Source: Lysinibacillus fusiformis
Lineage (GTDB): Bacteria; Bacillota; Bacilli; Bacillales_A; Planococcaceae
Length of the DNA: 64,000 nucleotides
Assembly: GCF_016925635.1 (NCBI RefSeq)
Contig: NZ_CP070490.1
Span: 1,990,001 to 2,054,000, forward strand
Direction: 5' to 3'
The notes below the pieces were generated by a model. The model saw only the letters and a program-made list of their open reading frames with translations. It ran no database searches and had not been told where the DNA came from. The translations under genes and the position numbers were made by a program. Shown here piece after piece: positions 9,750-18,037 of this stretch; position 1 is the first letter of the stretch, and every line of letters starts with the position of its first letter.

Positions 9750-11747
9750 ATGTGGTTAAAAGGTATTGGTGGTAAATTAATTGTTGCAATTATAGCTCTT
9801 GTATTTGTAACATGTGGCACACTAGGGTTATCTACTTGGATAAATAGTACAAAAGCTATGAATGAACAAGTGGAATCAAATTTGGTTTCTAGAGCAGAGG
9901 ATGTTTCACAATACATAGAAGAACACTTCCAATTAACATTAGTAGAAGTTGAAGCAATCGCAGAGCAAGAGGCAGTTCGTAGCATGGACTTTGAGAAGCA
10001 GAAACAATATTTATCGAAACGTCTTGCTAATAATGAAAATTACTTAGGTTTTGGCATTATTAACGCTGATGGGGTTGCTCATTACCTTGATGATACAACA
10101 GCTGAACTAGGGGATCGTGATTATGTAAAGGAAGGTTTTACTGGTAAGTCTGTTATGTCAGAAATTACGATTAGTCGTGTAACAGGTGAACCAGTTATTT
10201 TAATCGTTTCACCAATTGAAACAGCGACTGGTGAAAAAGCTTTATTACTAGCGCGTATCGATGGCTATTACCTATCTAAAATTGTAGAAGGCATTAAGGT
10301 TGGAGACAGTGGCTACACATTTATGTTAGACGCTAACGGAACAATTATTGGACATAATAATCACTCGTATGTGAAGGAACAATACAATCCAATCAAGGAA
10401 GCAGACGAAACAGGTATCATGACAGGCAGGGCATTGGCTGCTAAAGAAATGCTTGCTAATGATAACGGTTATTTTTCTTTTGAAACAAAAGATGCTGGAA
10501 CTAACTTAATGGGCTATCACACCCTTGATAATGGTTGGAAAATGGGTGTTATCGCATTAGAGAATGAGATGTTTTCAGGGCTTTCTAAGCTTAAGACGAA
10601 CTTCATTGTCACAACAATCATTGTTTCGATACTAGGGCTATGCATCTCGTTTGCCATTTCACGCTCTGTTAGTAGACCACTTCGACATGTACTTCGCATT
10701 AGTGAGGGCTTATCAGAAGGAGACTTTACACAGGAGATTCCAGAAAAATATTTGAAACGTATTGATGAAATGGGAACGATGGCACGTGCATTAGATCGCA
10801 TGACTGATAATATGCGGGAAATGATAGCTAAAGTGAGTCAAGAAGCAACTGCAGTGAATGAAGCTTCGTGTGATTTAATGGGAGATGTAGTCGGAGTAAC
10901 AAAGCATTCGAAGCAAATTGCTGGTGCAATAAGTGAAGTAGACCGAGGGGCACAAAGCCAAACTGTGATGGCAGAGGAAAGTGCCTCAGCAATGGAGCAA
11001 ATGGCAATGGGGATACAAAATGTAGCTGAAGTTGCCTCAACCATTGCTTGTAATACAGATTTTATTTCCCAGAAAATTAGTGAAAGCAATTATGCAGTCC
11101 AGCAATCCATTCGACGTATGAATGAGATTCAGCAAGGCACAACAGATGAACTAACCATTATTCACAAACTAGAAAAAGAGTCAGAAGAAATTAGCTTAAT
11201 TTCAAAAATGATTACCGATATTTCCGATCAAACGAATTTATTGGCATTGAATGCTTCTATTGAAGCAGCACGGGCAGGGGATGCTGGTAAAGGCTTTGCC
11301 GTTGTGGCGGAAGAAGTTCGCAAGCTATCAGAGCAAACAGCAGAATCAGCTACCAAAATTAATGTGCTAATTGAAAGAGTTCAATCTTACACATTAGAAG
11401 TAGTAAAAGCTGCGGAATCAGGTGAAGATAATGTGGAGCGTGGTTTAGCTTCCATTGAGGCAGTAGGAGAGCGCTTCGAGGAAATGGTTCAAGCAGTGGG
11501 AGAAATAGCAGGTCAAATTGAAGAAATGAATGCTTCGGCTGAACAAATGTCTGCCAATACGGAGGAAGTTTCAGCTTCTATGGAAGAAATGGCGGCCACT
11601 GCACATGCGGCAAGTGATTATGTGCATGAGGTAACAGATGCAACAGCCGAACAATTGAAGACTGTAGCAACAATGAACAATCAAACTGAAAAACTATCAG
11701 AAATGGCAAAACGTTTATATGAAGCCATTCAAAAATTTAAATATTAA
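9750..11747 (+). CDS. Methyl-accepting chemotaxis protein with dCache sensor
   Basis: Transmembrane chemoreceptor. A first membrane segment ([20 protein letters not shown]) precedes an extracellular dCache-type domain of about 240 residues. Then come a second membrane segment ([20 protein letters not shown]), a HAMP linker, and a long cytoplasmic signalling domain. The kinase-contact tip is [37 protein letters not shown]. Ligands of dCache receptors are often amino or organic acids, but nothing here identifies one. The frame begins with ATG at 9726, which has no ribosome site; ATG at 9750 has GAAGTGAG and AAAGGG upstream and is preferred weakly. Monocistronic, with a terminator directly after. 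Confidence 0.93.
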   Translation: MWLKGIGGKLIVAIIALVFVTCGTLGLSTWINSTKAMNEQVESNLVSRAEDVSQYIEEHFQLTLVEVEAIAEQEAVRSMDFEKQKQYLSKRLANNENYLGFGIINADGVAHYLDDTTAELGDRDYVKEGFTGKSVMSEITISRVTGEPVILIVSPIETATGEKALLLARIDGYYLSKIVEGIKVGDSGYTFMLDANGTIIGHNNHSYVKEQYNPIKEADETGIMTGRALAAKEMLANDNGYFSFETKDAGTNLMGYHTLDNGWKMGVIALENEMFSGLSKLKTNFIVTTIIVSILGLCISFAISRSVSRPLRHVLRISEGLSEGDFTQEIPEKYLKRIDEMGTMARALDRMTDNMREMIAKVSQEATAVNEASCDLMGDVVGVTKHSKQIAGAISEVDRGAQSQTVMAEESASAMEQMAMGIQNVAEVASTIACNTDFISQKISESNYAVQQSIRRMNEIQQGTTDELTIIHKLEKESEEISLISKMITDISDQTNLLALNASIEAARAGDAGKGFAVVAEEVRKLSEQTAESATKINVLIERVQSYTLEVVKAAESGEDNVERGLASIEAVGERFEEMVQAVGEIAGQIEEMNASAEQMSANTEEVSASMEEMAATAHAASDYVHEVTDATAEQLKTVATMNNQTEKLSEMAKRLYEAIQKFKY

Positions 11748-11754
11748 ATTAGAG

Positions 11755-11783
11755 GAGAAGCTGTCTTATAATGACAGCTTCTC
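11755..11783 (+). terminator. Terminator of the chemoreceptor gene
   Basis: GAGAAGCTGTC pairs with GACAGCTTCTC, followed by TTTT. Almost the same hairpin recurs at 12317-12345 on the other side of the repeat element. Confidence 0.8.
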
Positions 11784-11788
11784 TTTTA

Positions 11789-12315
11789 GTGTTGAAAAAC
11801 AAAACAATCAATAGAATTTTTGTGAAAAGTGAAAATGAATTTCCGTTGCAGGCTACTTGCTTTCCTGTGGGCGAGCGCCGAATCGCTTCCTCCGCTACCG
11901 CTCCGTGCAGTGTTTCGCCTGTCTCGCTATCCCACGGGAGTCAAGTAGCCTTTTAGCAAAGGTTTTCAAATAAAGTGAAGGTGTTCTCTACTCTTTATGA
12001 AAAGGTGTTGTCACGCATCACTTCTCCACATTGAAAATAAGAGTTTATCCCCTCTAAGAATACAAATAATGGGCGATTTAATCGCTATGCTGCTATGAAA
12101 AAAGTAAAGACACTTTGCAGCATGGTTGATTGGAGTGGAGCCAGTGTCACTCCTAGGGGATTTAGCGTCACAGAGGAGACCCTGGAGCGAACGCAAGTGA
12201 GTGAAGCGGCTCATCGGACGCCCCCTGGAAAGGACGCTGGCGGAACGGAAATCAACCCCTCACCTTGCTAAAAGGTCTTTTTCTGCTAGTGACATGATCT
12301 TTTTTCAACAACATG
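11789..12315 (+). repeat. Two-palindrome intergenic repeat element, copy A
   Basis: About 527 bases bounded by GTGTTGAAAAAC on the left and TTTTTTCAACAACATG on the right, so the ends form a short inverted repeat (GTTGAAAAA). Inside are two GC-rich imperfect palindromes. One begins GGCTACTTG and ends CAAGTAGCC (about 11849-11951). The other begins GGTTGATT and ends AATCAACC (about 12124-12258). Copies exist at 27188-27680 (reverse), 51656-52185 (same way) and 58018-58240 (reverse, shortened). There is no transposase or credible gene inside, so it resembles a MITE-like or REP-like element. Short reading frames within it are artefacts. Confidence 0.85.
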
Positions 12316-12316
12316 G

Positions 12317-12345
12317 GAGGAGCTGTCTATTAATGACAGCTCCTC
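12317..12345. terminator. Hairpin downstream of the alanyl-tRNA editing gene
   Basis: GAGGAGCTGTC pairs with GACAGCTCCTC, followed by TTTTA on the plus strand. It lies 13 bases beyond the end of the minus-strand editing-protein gene and is a near copy of 11755-11783. Confidence 0.65.
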
Positions 12346-12358
12346 TTTTATGATGCAA

Positions 12359-13534
12359 TTAAGCGTCTTGCATAGCTGCTAGTAACGCTTCTTTAGAAAT
12401 GGTGCAATCGCCACCGCCTTGTACCATTTGATCGCTTCCGCCACCTTTACCATTAATAAGAGGCAGTGCCTTTTGGGCAATATCCTTCATGCTTTTTGAA
12501 ACATTCGTACCTCTTGCTGCAACGAATTGTAGCTTGTCTACATTTTCAGACACAAGAAGAGTTATTACATCTTTCTGTTCCGTGACAATAATGCGGGCTA
12601 TTTTTTGTAGCTCCTGCATTGTTCGTTGATTAAAAGCCGCAGTTACTATGCCTTCGCTATTAACAAGAGCCTTTGCTTCATAAGTGAGTAACTCCTCTTT
12701 TGCAGCAGCAAGTGCTTTTTCTGTGGTTTTTTGAGCAGAGAGAACTTTTGAGAGTGCTGTAGCAGCTTCAATCTCAGGGACACTTAATTGTCGAGCAACG
12801 TCCCCTAATACTTTTTTTCGCATGCCAAGCTCAGTTAAAACACGTTGACCACAAACAAAAGAAACGCGCACATTACCCTTCATTTTTTCGATACCTAATA
12901 TTTTTATGGCACTAACTTGTCCAGTAGATGTGGGGTGAGTGCCACCACAACCGTTGTAATCAAAATGAGGGATAATCACAAGTCGAATGTCCCCCGTCAC
13001 TGCAACTTCTTTACGAAGATTATAGTTGCCAAGCTCATGTTCTGTAACCCAGGTTGTTTGAATGGGACGGTTTTCTAAAATGATGTCATTGGCTCTTGCT
13101 TCTGCCGCTGCAAGGTGTTGTTCAGACAGCGTATCAACTGCAATATCAATTGTGACTTGCTCACTGCCTAGATGAAAGCTTACAGTCTGCGCATTAAAAA
13201 GCTCTACAAAAGCAGCTGTTAAAATATGCTGCCCAGCATGTTGCTGCATATGATCAAATCGTCTTGGCCAATTTATCTTGCCATGTATGATACCATCTAA
13301 AGTCGATGGATCACCTTGAATATAGTGACGAATTTCATCATCCACCTTTTCAACATCTATGACTTCCATCGCATTCAATGTACCGGTATCGTGAGGCTGA
13401 CCTCCACCAGTTGGATAGAAGGCGGTATTCGATAGTACAACATAATGACGGCCAGATTTATCAGTCCCTTTACTAATAATAGTTGCATCAAACTCTTGCA
13501 ACATAACGTCTTGGTAATATAATAGCTCTTTCAT
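12359..13534 (-). CDS. AlaX-type alanyl-tRNA editing protein
   Basis: Free-standing relative of the alanyl-tRNA synthetase editing domain, which hydrolyses mischarged Ser- or Gly-tRNA(Ala). The 391-residue protein has the threonyl/alanyl second additional domain with the zinc motifs HMQQHAGQHIL (HxxxH) near residue 95 and CGGTHPTSTG (CxxxH) near residue 200. It also has the GG-containing YPTGGGQPHDTG motif. The C-terminal half (about 250-391) is a DHHA1-like domain ending in GGSDQMVQGGGDCTISKEALLA. This matches the long AlaX form rather than the short one. The catalytic synthetase core is absent. The start is supported by AAAGGAGG. It is transcribed alone. Confidence 0.9.
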   Translation of the reverse strand: MKELLYYQDVMLQEFDATIISKGTDKSGRHYVVLSNTAFYPTGGGQPHDTGTLNAMEVIDVEKVDDEIRHYIQGDPSTLDGIIHGKINWPRRFDHMQQHAGQHILTAAFVELFNAQTVSFHLGSEQVTIDIAVDTLSEQHLAAAEARANDIILENRPIQTTWVTEHELGNYNLRKEVAVTGDIRLVIIPHFDYNGCGGTHPTSTGQVSAIKILGIEKMKGNVRVSFVCGQRVLTELGMRKKVLGDVARQLSVPEIEAATALSKVLSAQKTTEKALAAAKEELLTYEAKALVNSEGIVTAAFNQRTMQELQKIARIIVTEQKDVITLLVSENVDKLQFVAARGTNVSKSMKDIAQKALPLINGKGGGSDQMVQGGGDCTISKEALLAAMQDA

Positions 13535-13690
13535 GAAAAAGCCTCCTTTATGTAGGGAAATTAAACTCTAATTTAATTCCATTTAATTGTGGCATAATTA
13601 CTTACAGGTGTATACGGCTTTTCTAGTTGACCCATGCTGAAATTGATTTAATATAGAAAAGAACAGCTAAAGAAAAAAGGAGCTAACATA

Positions 13691-13978
13691 ATGGAAATTA
13701 CACAATTCTCAATGGAAGAAATTTTAGACCCAACAAATATTATAGAAGGTAAGCGTTATGAATTTATTTTGGATGTAGAAATTGATGAAGAGGATGAGCT
13801 ATACCACGAAGCCGGCATTGAAATTCGTGTTCTTATTGGCGAAAAGGGAGAAGAGCCATTTATTTTAAATTACTTCATCATAGAAAAGGCTGAAGGTGAA
13901 TATTTAGACTTTGCACTAGAGGATGTTGAACTAGAAGAAATTTTGGCATTCTGTAAAGAAGAAATAGCGAAAGCATAA
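13691..13978 (+). CDS. Small acidic conserved protein (DUF6509-like)
   Basis: A 95-residue, very acidic, soluble protein starting MEITQFSMEEILDPTNII, with a clean AAAGGAG ribosome site 9 bases ahead. I recall similar short proteins in bacilli assigned to DUF6509, but that family name is from memory and moderately certain. There are no cysteines in a metal motif, no membrane segment and no signal peptide. Predicted beta strands rich in Glu alternate with a C-terminal helix (LEEILAFCKEEIAKA). Function unknown. It stands alone between its own ribosome site and a terminator. Confidence 0.75.
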   Translation: MEITQFSMEEILDPTNIIEGKRYEFILDVEIDEEDELYHEAGIEIRVLIGEKGEEPFILNYFIIEKAEGEYLDFALEDVELEEILAFCKEEIAKA

Positions 13979-13984
13979 TAAGTA

Positions 13985-14021
13985 ACAGGTAGAGAGTATA
14001 TATATTCTTTACCTGTTTTTT
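13985..14021 (+). terminator. Terminator of the small acidic protein gene
   Basis: ACAGGTA pairs with TACCTGT, extended by an AT-rich inner stem, and is followed by a T-run. Confidence 0.75.
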
Positions 14022-14131
14022 TATTGAATTAAGGATTATGTAAGCTTGATGAAATATACATGTAGTATTGAAGAACTAAACTTAGTTTTAGTGTTTAGAA
14101 AATAGGGCAATTTAAAGAGAGAGGTGTTTCT

Positions 14132-15277
14132 ATGTCAACGTACACGCAATCCATTTTTATAGCGTTTTTCATAACCATTATTTTATCCTTTGTACTGTTT
14201 ATACCATGGTTGATTTATACGTATCGCAAGTATGGATACTTATCGATGTCCAAAACCATTATCATGTTCTCATTTATTTTTTACTTTTTATCTGCGCTTT
14301 GTTTAGTATTATTACCATTTCCATCTACAAGAGATACTTGCTCACTTCAATCCCCGGACACCGTTCATACTAATTTGAGACTTTTTCAATTTGTTGATGA
14401 TGTTTTAAAGGACAGTGGGGTTGTTGTCACAAATCCATCTACATGGCTTGCTATCACAAAACAGCAGGCATTTTTTCAAGCCTTCTTTAATTTCTTACTA
14501 CTGATGCCATTCGGCGTTTACTTGCGCTATTTTCTTAAAGAAAGAAGGTACTGGAAACGTGCATTTTTAATTAGCTTTTTGCTAACATTGTTTTATGAGG
14601 TCACACAAAGAACAGGCATTTATGGCATCTTTAATTGTGCATACCGAATCTTTGATGTAGATGACTTATTACTAAACAGTGTAGGTGCACTATTAGGCTT
14701 CTTCTTAGCACCAATTGTTTGGGCATTATTCCCTTCGCATGAAGAGGTTGAGGCTAAAGCTGCTGAAATGGAAAAAAATGATATTGTTAAGCCGATTTCT
14801 ATTTTGCTGGCATTGGTCATTGACTTAATTATCGCCCAACTGATTTGGATGATGATTGGTGTTCTGACAGGGTATAGCGGTACTTTTGAATTCTTAGTGG
14901 AAATGGCTCTGTACATGATACTCTTCGGTTTGATGCCAAGTATGATGAAAGGTGCAACGCTCGGTATGAAAGTGATGCGTTTTACAATGGTCAACAAGAA
15001 TGGCAAAAGTATTGTAAGGCAATCGTGGCGTCGCTGTATTGCTATTATTGCTACCTTGTGTTTATCAGAGGCCATTACAACGCTAGGTGACATTCAATTA
15101 GATATGGATTCACCATTTTATGTTCTGCAAATTGTCATTTCTCTACTTGCCGCTATAGCAGGTTTTGCACTTACAATGATAATAGCTATTCATGTGATAT
15201 GGGTCATCGTAAGTGGTGGAAATCGACGTTTGTATATCGATCAATATGCAGATTTAATGGCAACAAGGAAAAAATAA
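14132..15277 (+). CDS. VanZ-RDD two-domain membrane protein
   Basis: A 381-residue integral membrane protein. The first half (about 1-200) is a VanZ-like domain with the conserved NFLLLMPFGVYLRYF and FYEVTQRTGIYGIFNCAYRIFDVDDLLLNSVGA regions. The second half (about 215-370) is an RDD domain with LALVIDLIIAQLIW and a late basic MNGxx/RxxW-type segment (VRQSWRRC). VanZ proteins are associated with teicoplanin resistance in enterococci, and RDD domains are found in transporters and membrane proteins of unclear function. The combined architecture is widespread in bacilli. A role in envelope stress is inference only. AGAGAGGTG precedes the ATG. The flavoenzyme gene follows after 13 bases, suggesting co-transcription. 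Confidence 0.85.
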   Translation: MSTYTQSIFIAFFITIILSFVLFIPWLIYTYRKYGYLSMSKTIIMFSFIFYFLSALCLVLLPFPSTRDTCSLQSPDTVHTNLRLFQFVDDVLKDSGVVVTNPSTWLAITKQQAFFQAFFNFLLLMPFGVYLRYFLKERRYWKRAFLISFLLTLFYEVTQRTGIYGIFNCAYRIFDVDDLLLNSVGALLGFFLAPIVWALFPSHEEVEAKAAEMEKNDIVKPISILLALVIDLIIAQLIWMMIGVLTGYSGTFEFLVEMALYMILFGLMPSMMKGATLGMKVMRFTMVNKNGKSIVRQSWRRCIAIIATLCLSEAITTLGDIQLDMDSPFYVLQIVISLLAAIAGFALTMIIAIHVIWVIVSGGNRRLYIDQYADLMATRKK

Positions 15278-15290
15278 GGGGGCTTGTAGA

Positions 15291-16625
15291 ATGAAATACG
15301 TCATCATTGGGGGAGATGCTGCAGGTATGTCTGCAGCAATGGAAATCTATCGGAATGTTCCAGGAGCAGAAATAACTTCTTTAGAACGTGGTTTTATTTA
15401 TTCATATGGGCAATGTGGATTGCCATATGTTGTAGATGGTCGTATTTCATCAACCAAACGTTTAATTGCAAGAGATGTCGAGACTTTTCGAGATAAATAT
15501 GCCATTGATGCAAGAGTTGGCTATGAGGTAGAGCATGTAGATATAGAGAAGAAGATTATTACAGGTACACAAGCAAGTGGCGAAAACTTTGAGATTACCT
15601 ACGATAAACTTCTTATCGCAACGGGGGCTAGTCCAGTCATGCCTGTGAAAAAAGGGATTGAGCTAGAAGGTATCCATACCGTGAAAACAATTCCTCAACT
15701 GGAAGATTTACTGGCTGATTTAACGTCAGATATTGAACAGGTAACCATCATAGGTGGTGGCTATATTGGATTAGAAATGGCTGAAACGCTACATGCCTGC
15801 GGGAAAAAGGTAAGACTGGTTCAACGAGGGAGCCATGTAGCAAGAATTTTAGATGAAGAGCTTGCTCAGCATGTTCATGAGGAAGCAAAAAAGAACGATG
15901 TAGAGCTGTTATTAAATACGAGTGTTGAAGCATTTGAAGGAAATAAACGGGTTGAACGCGTTGTTACAGACAACGGTATTTTGGAGACAGATTTAGTGAT
16001 TGTCGCTTCAGGCATTCAACCAAATACGCAGTTTTTAAAGGATACTGGGATTGCACTTGCAAAAAATGGAGCAATCATTGTAAATCGCCATTTAGAGACT
16101 TCTATTGAAAATATTTATGCAGCAGGAGATTGTGCAACCCATTTTAATATTGTAAAGGAACGTTTAGATTATATACCTTTAGGAACAACAGCCAATAAGC
16201 AAGGTCGTTTAGCTGGTCTCAATATGTCAGGCAAATTTGCGCCGTTTAGAGGAATTGTGGGCACTTCTATTTTAAAATTTTTCAATCTAACCATAGCTAC
16301 AACAGGCATTAATGAGCGCAATGCTAAAGAGCTGGGCTTTGACTATGAGGCATTTAAATTATCTGCACGCCATATAGCTGGCTATTATCCAGGTGCACAA
16401 CGTATGTTTATTAAAGTGGTCGTTCGCAAACGTGATCAATTGTTACTGGGTGCGCAAATCGTGGGACCTGCGGGAGTCGATAAGCGTATCGATGTGTTTG
16501 CTACGGCATTATATAGTAAAATGACACTACCTGATTTGCTAGATTTAGATTTAGCCTATGCACCACCATTTAACGGTGTTTGGGATCCTTTGCAGCAGGT
16601 GGCAAGAATGAATGGACGTTTATAA
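15291..16625 (+). CDS. CoA-disulfide reductase-like flavoprotein
   Basis: Pyridine nucleotide-disulfide oxidoreductase of 444 residues. It has an N-terminal FAD motif (VIIGGDAAGMSAA), a single redox-active Cys42 in SYGQCGLPYVV, a second nucleotide-binding motif (VTIIGGGYIGLEMAETL), the FAD-binding IYAAGDCATH motif, and a C-terminal dimerisation domain (from about 325). A lone cysteine instead of CxxxxC is typical of CoA-disulfide reductases and NADH oxidases, which reduce CoA disulfide or oxygen/peroxide. Bacilli use CoASH and bacillithiol as thiols, so a redox role is plausible. AAGGGGG precedes the start, and a glutathione-peroxidase gene follows after 16 bases, pointing to a thiol-redox operon. 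Confidence 0.87.
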   Translation: MKYVIIGGDAAGMSAAMEIYRNVPGAEITSLERGFIYSYGQCGLPYVVDGRISSTKRLIARDVETFRDKYAIDARVGYEVEHVDIEKKIITGTQASGENFEITYDKLLIATGASPVMPVKKGIELEGIHTVKTIPQLEDLLADLTSDIEQVTIIGGGYIGLEMAETLHACGKKVRLVQRGSHVARILDEELAQHVHEEAKKNDVELLLNTSVEAFEGNKRVERVVTDNGILETDLVIVASGIQPNTQFLKDTGIALAKNGAIIVNRHLETSIENIYAAGDCATHFNIVKERLDYIPLGTTANKQGRLAGLNMSGKFAPFRGIVGTSILKFFNLTIATTGINERNAKELGFDYEAFKLSARHIAGYYPGAQRMFIKVVVRKRDQLLLGAQIVGPAGVDKRIDVFATALYSKMTLPDLLDLDLAYAPPFNGVWDPLQQVARMNGRL

Positions 16626-16641
16626 TAGGAGGTAGAGAGAG

Positions 16642-17118
16642 ATGAGCATTTATGATATTAACGTAACTTTAGAAGATGGTACTATCTATAGCCTCGAACG
16701 TTATAAAGGAAAGCCCTTGTTAATTGTTAATACAGCTTCCAAATGTGGCTTTACACCACAATTTGAAGAATTAGAAGGTCTCTATGAAAAATATCAGGAG
16801 CAAGGTCTGGTTGTACTTGGTTTTCCGTCAAATCAATTTAAACAAGAGCTAGCGACAGCTGAAGAAGCGGCCTCCCAATGTCGACTGACATATGGTGTGA
16901 CGTTCCCAATGCATGAGATAGTTAAGGTAAATGGTAAAGAAGCACATCCTATTTTCGATTATCTTACTTCTCACTCCAAAGGATTTTTAGGTAATAGTGT
17001 TAAATGGAACTTTACAAAATTCCTTGTAAATCGTAATGGAGAGGTTGTTGGACGGTATGCATCAGCAGATAAGCCAAGTAGCTTTGAGGAAGATATTCAA
17101 AAAGTATTAGCACAATAG
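16642..17118 (+). CDS. Glutathione peroxidase family thiol peroxidase
   Basis: A 158-residue GPx-fold peroxidase. Peroxidatic Cys35 lies in VNTASKCGFTPQ, the catalytic Gln in FPSNQF, and the Trp/Asn pair in VKWNFTKFLV, completing the Cys-Gln-Trp-Asn tetrad. It is a cysteine, not selenocysteine, enzyme and, like other bacterial members, probably uses thioredoxin or low-molecular-weight thiols. In B. subtilis the homologue is BsaA. No signal peptide. The start ATG follows ATAGGAGG, and the gene directly follows the CoA-disulfide reductase-like gene. Confidence 0.92.
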   Translation: MSIYDINVTLEDGTIYSLERYKGKPLLIVNTASKCGFTPQFEELEGLYEKYQEQGLVVLGFPSNQFKQELATAEEAASQCRLTYGVTFPMHEIVKVNGKEAHPIFDYLTSHSKGFLGNSVKWNFTKFLVNRNGEVVGRYASADKPSSFEEDIQKVLAQ

Positions 17119-17126
17119 ATTAGAAA

Positions 17127-17161
17127 AGGTTCATGCACAGTTTGTGTATGAATCTTTTTTT
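17127..17161 (+). terminator. Terminator after the peroxidase gene
   Basis: AGGTTCATGCACA pairs with TGTGTATGAATCT, followed by seven or more T. Confidence 0.85.
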
Positions 17162-17194
17162 GTCTACAAATTTCAAAAAGCAGATGATTTAAGG

Positions 17195-17242
17195 TTGCTG
17201 TAAGCTTGCGACAAATTTGTTGTAAGTTTGAGGTCGTATACT
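17195..17242 (+). promoter_or_regulatory. Direct-repeat operator and promoter of the BceAB-type transporter
   Basis: TTGCTGTAAGCTTG (17195-17208) and TTGTTGTAAGTTTG (17217-17230) are direct repeats offset by 22 bases, two helical turns. A TATACT -10-like hexamer follows at 17237-17242 with no good -35. That layout is typical of promoters activated by an OmpR-family regulator. The convergent response regulator encoded at 21769-22491 is the obvious candidate; the assignment is inference. Confidence 0.6.
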
Positions 17243-17269
17243 AAAGTCAGAAAGAAGAGGTGAGCGTAT

Positions 17270-18037
17270 ATGACGCCATTATTAAAGGTACAAAACGTTG
17301 GAAAAACTTACGGCAAAGGCGCAAATACTTTTACAGCGCTATCGAATATATCATTTGAAGTTGAAAAAGGAGAGTTTGTTGGTGTAATGGGTCCTTCTGG
17401 GGCTGGGAAATCTACGCTTCTAAATGTATTAGCAACGATTGATACACCAACGACTGGTGAAATAATTATTGAGGATACTCATTTAGCACGTATGAAGGAT
17501 GCTGAATTAGCGGATTTTCGTCGTGATAATTTAGGGTTTATTTTCCAAGACTATAACTTGCTTGATTCTTTAACAGTGCGAGAAAATATTGTTTTACCAC
17601 TAGCGATTGCAAAAATGCCGACAAGGGCTATTAATGCAAGGGTTGATCGTATTGCTGCACTGTTTGGTATAAGTGATTTGCTAGATAAATATCCTTATCA
17701 AATATCAGGTGGGCAAAAGCAACGTACTGCCTCCTCACGAGCATTAGTGACAGAGCCGAAACTAATCTTTGCCGATGAGCCTACAGGTGCGCTTGATTCA
17801 AAATCCGCAACAGATTTACTAGAAAGCTTAAGTGATTTGAACCAATCTCAAGCCGCAACGATTATGATGGTAACCCATGATGCCTTTGCAGCTAGCTTCT
17901 GCCAGCGCATATTATTTATTCAGGATGGACAGCTTTCTAAGGAAATTCAACGTGGGACTCTAACAAGGAAGCAATTTTTCCAAGAGATCTTACAGGTGCT
18001 GTCTAGCATCGGGGGTGGAGTAAATGACGTTATTTAG
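17270..18037 (+). CDS. BceA-type ABC transporter ATP-binding protein
   Basis: A 255-residue MacB/BceA-class ATPase. It has Walker [10 protein letters not shown], a Q-loop in [14 protein letters not shown], the signature SGGQKQR, Walker [14 protein letters not shown], and the H-loop MVTHD. The following gene encodes a ten-helix FtsX/BceB-type permease and overlaps it by 14 bases, so they form one transporter. BceAB systems protect against, and signal the presence of, cell-wall-active peptide antibiotics. The start is supported by AAGAGGTGAG. Two direct repeats upstream suggest two-component control. Confidence 0.93.
   Translation: MTPLLKVQNVGKTYGKGANTFTALSNISFEVEKGEFVGVMGPSGAGKSTLLNVLATIDTPTTGEIIIEDTHLARMKDAELADFRRDNLGFIFQDYNLLDSLTVRENIVLPLAIAKMPTRAINARVDRIAALFGISDLLDKYPYQISGGQKQRTASSRALVTEPKLIFADEPTGALDSKSATDLLESLSDLNQSQAATIMMVTHDAFAASFCQRILFIQDGQLSKEIQRGTLTRKQFFQEILQVLSSIGGGVNDVI

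Noticed and set aside
11771..12214. Short frames inside repeat copy A (and similar ones in copies B and C)
   Set aside because: They fall within non-coding palindromes, on both strands, with no ribosome site and no conserved protein character.
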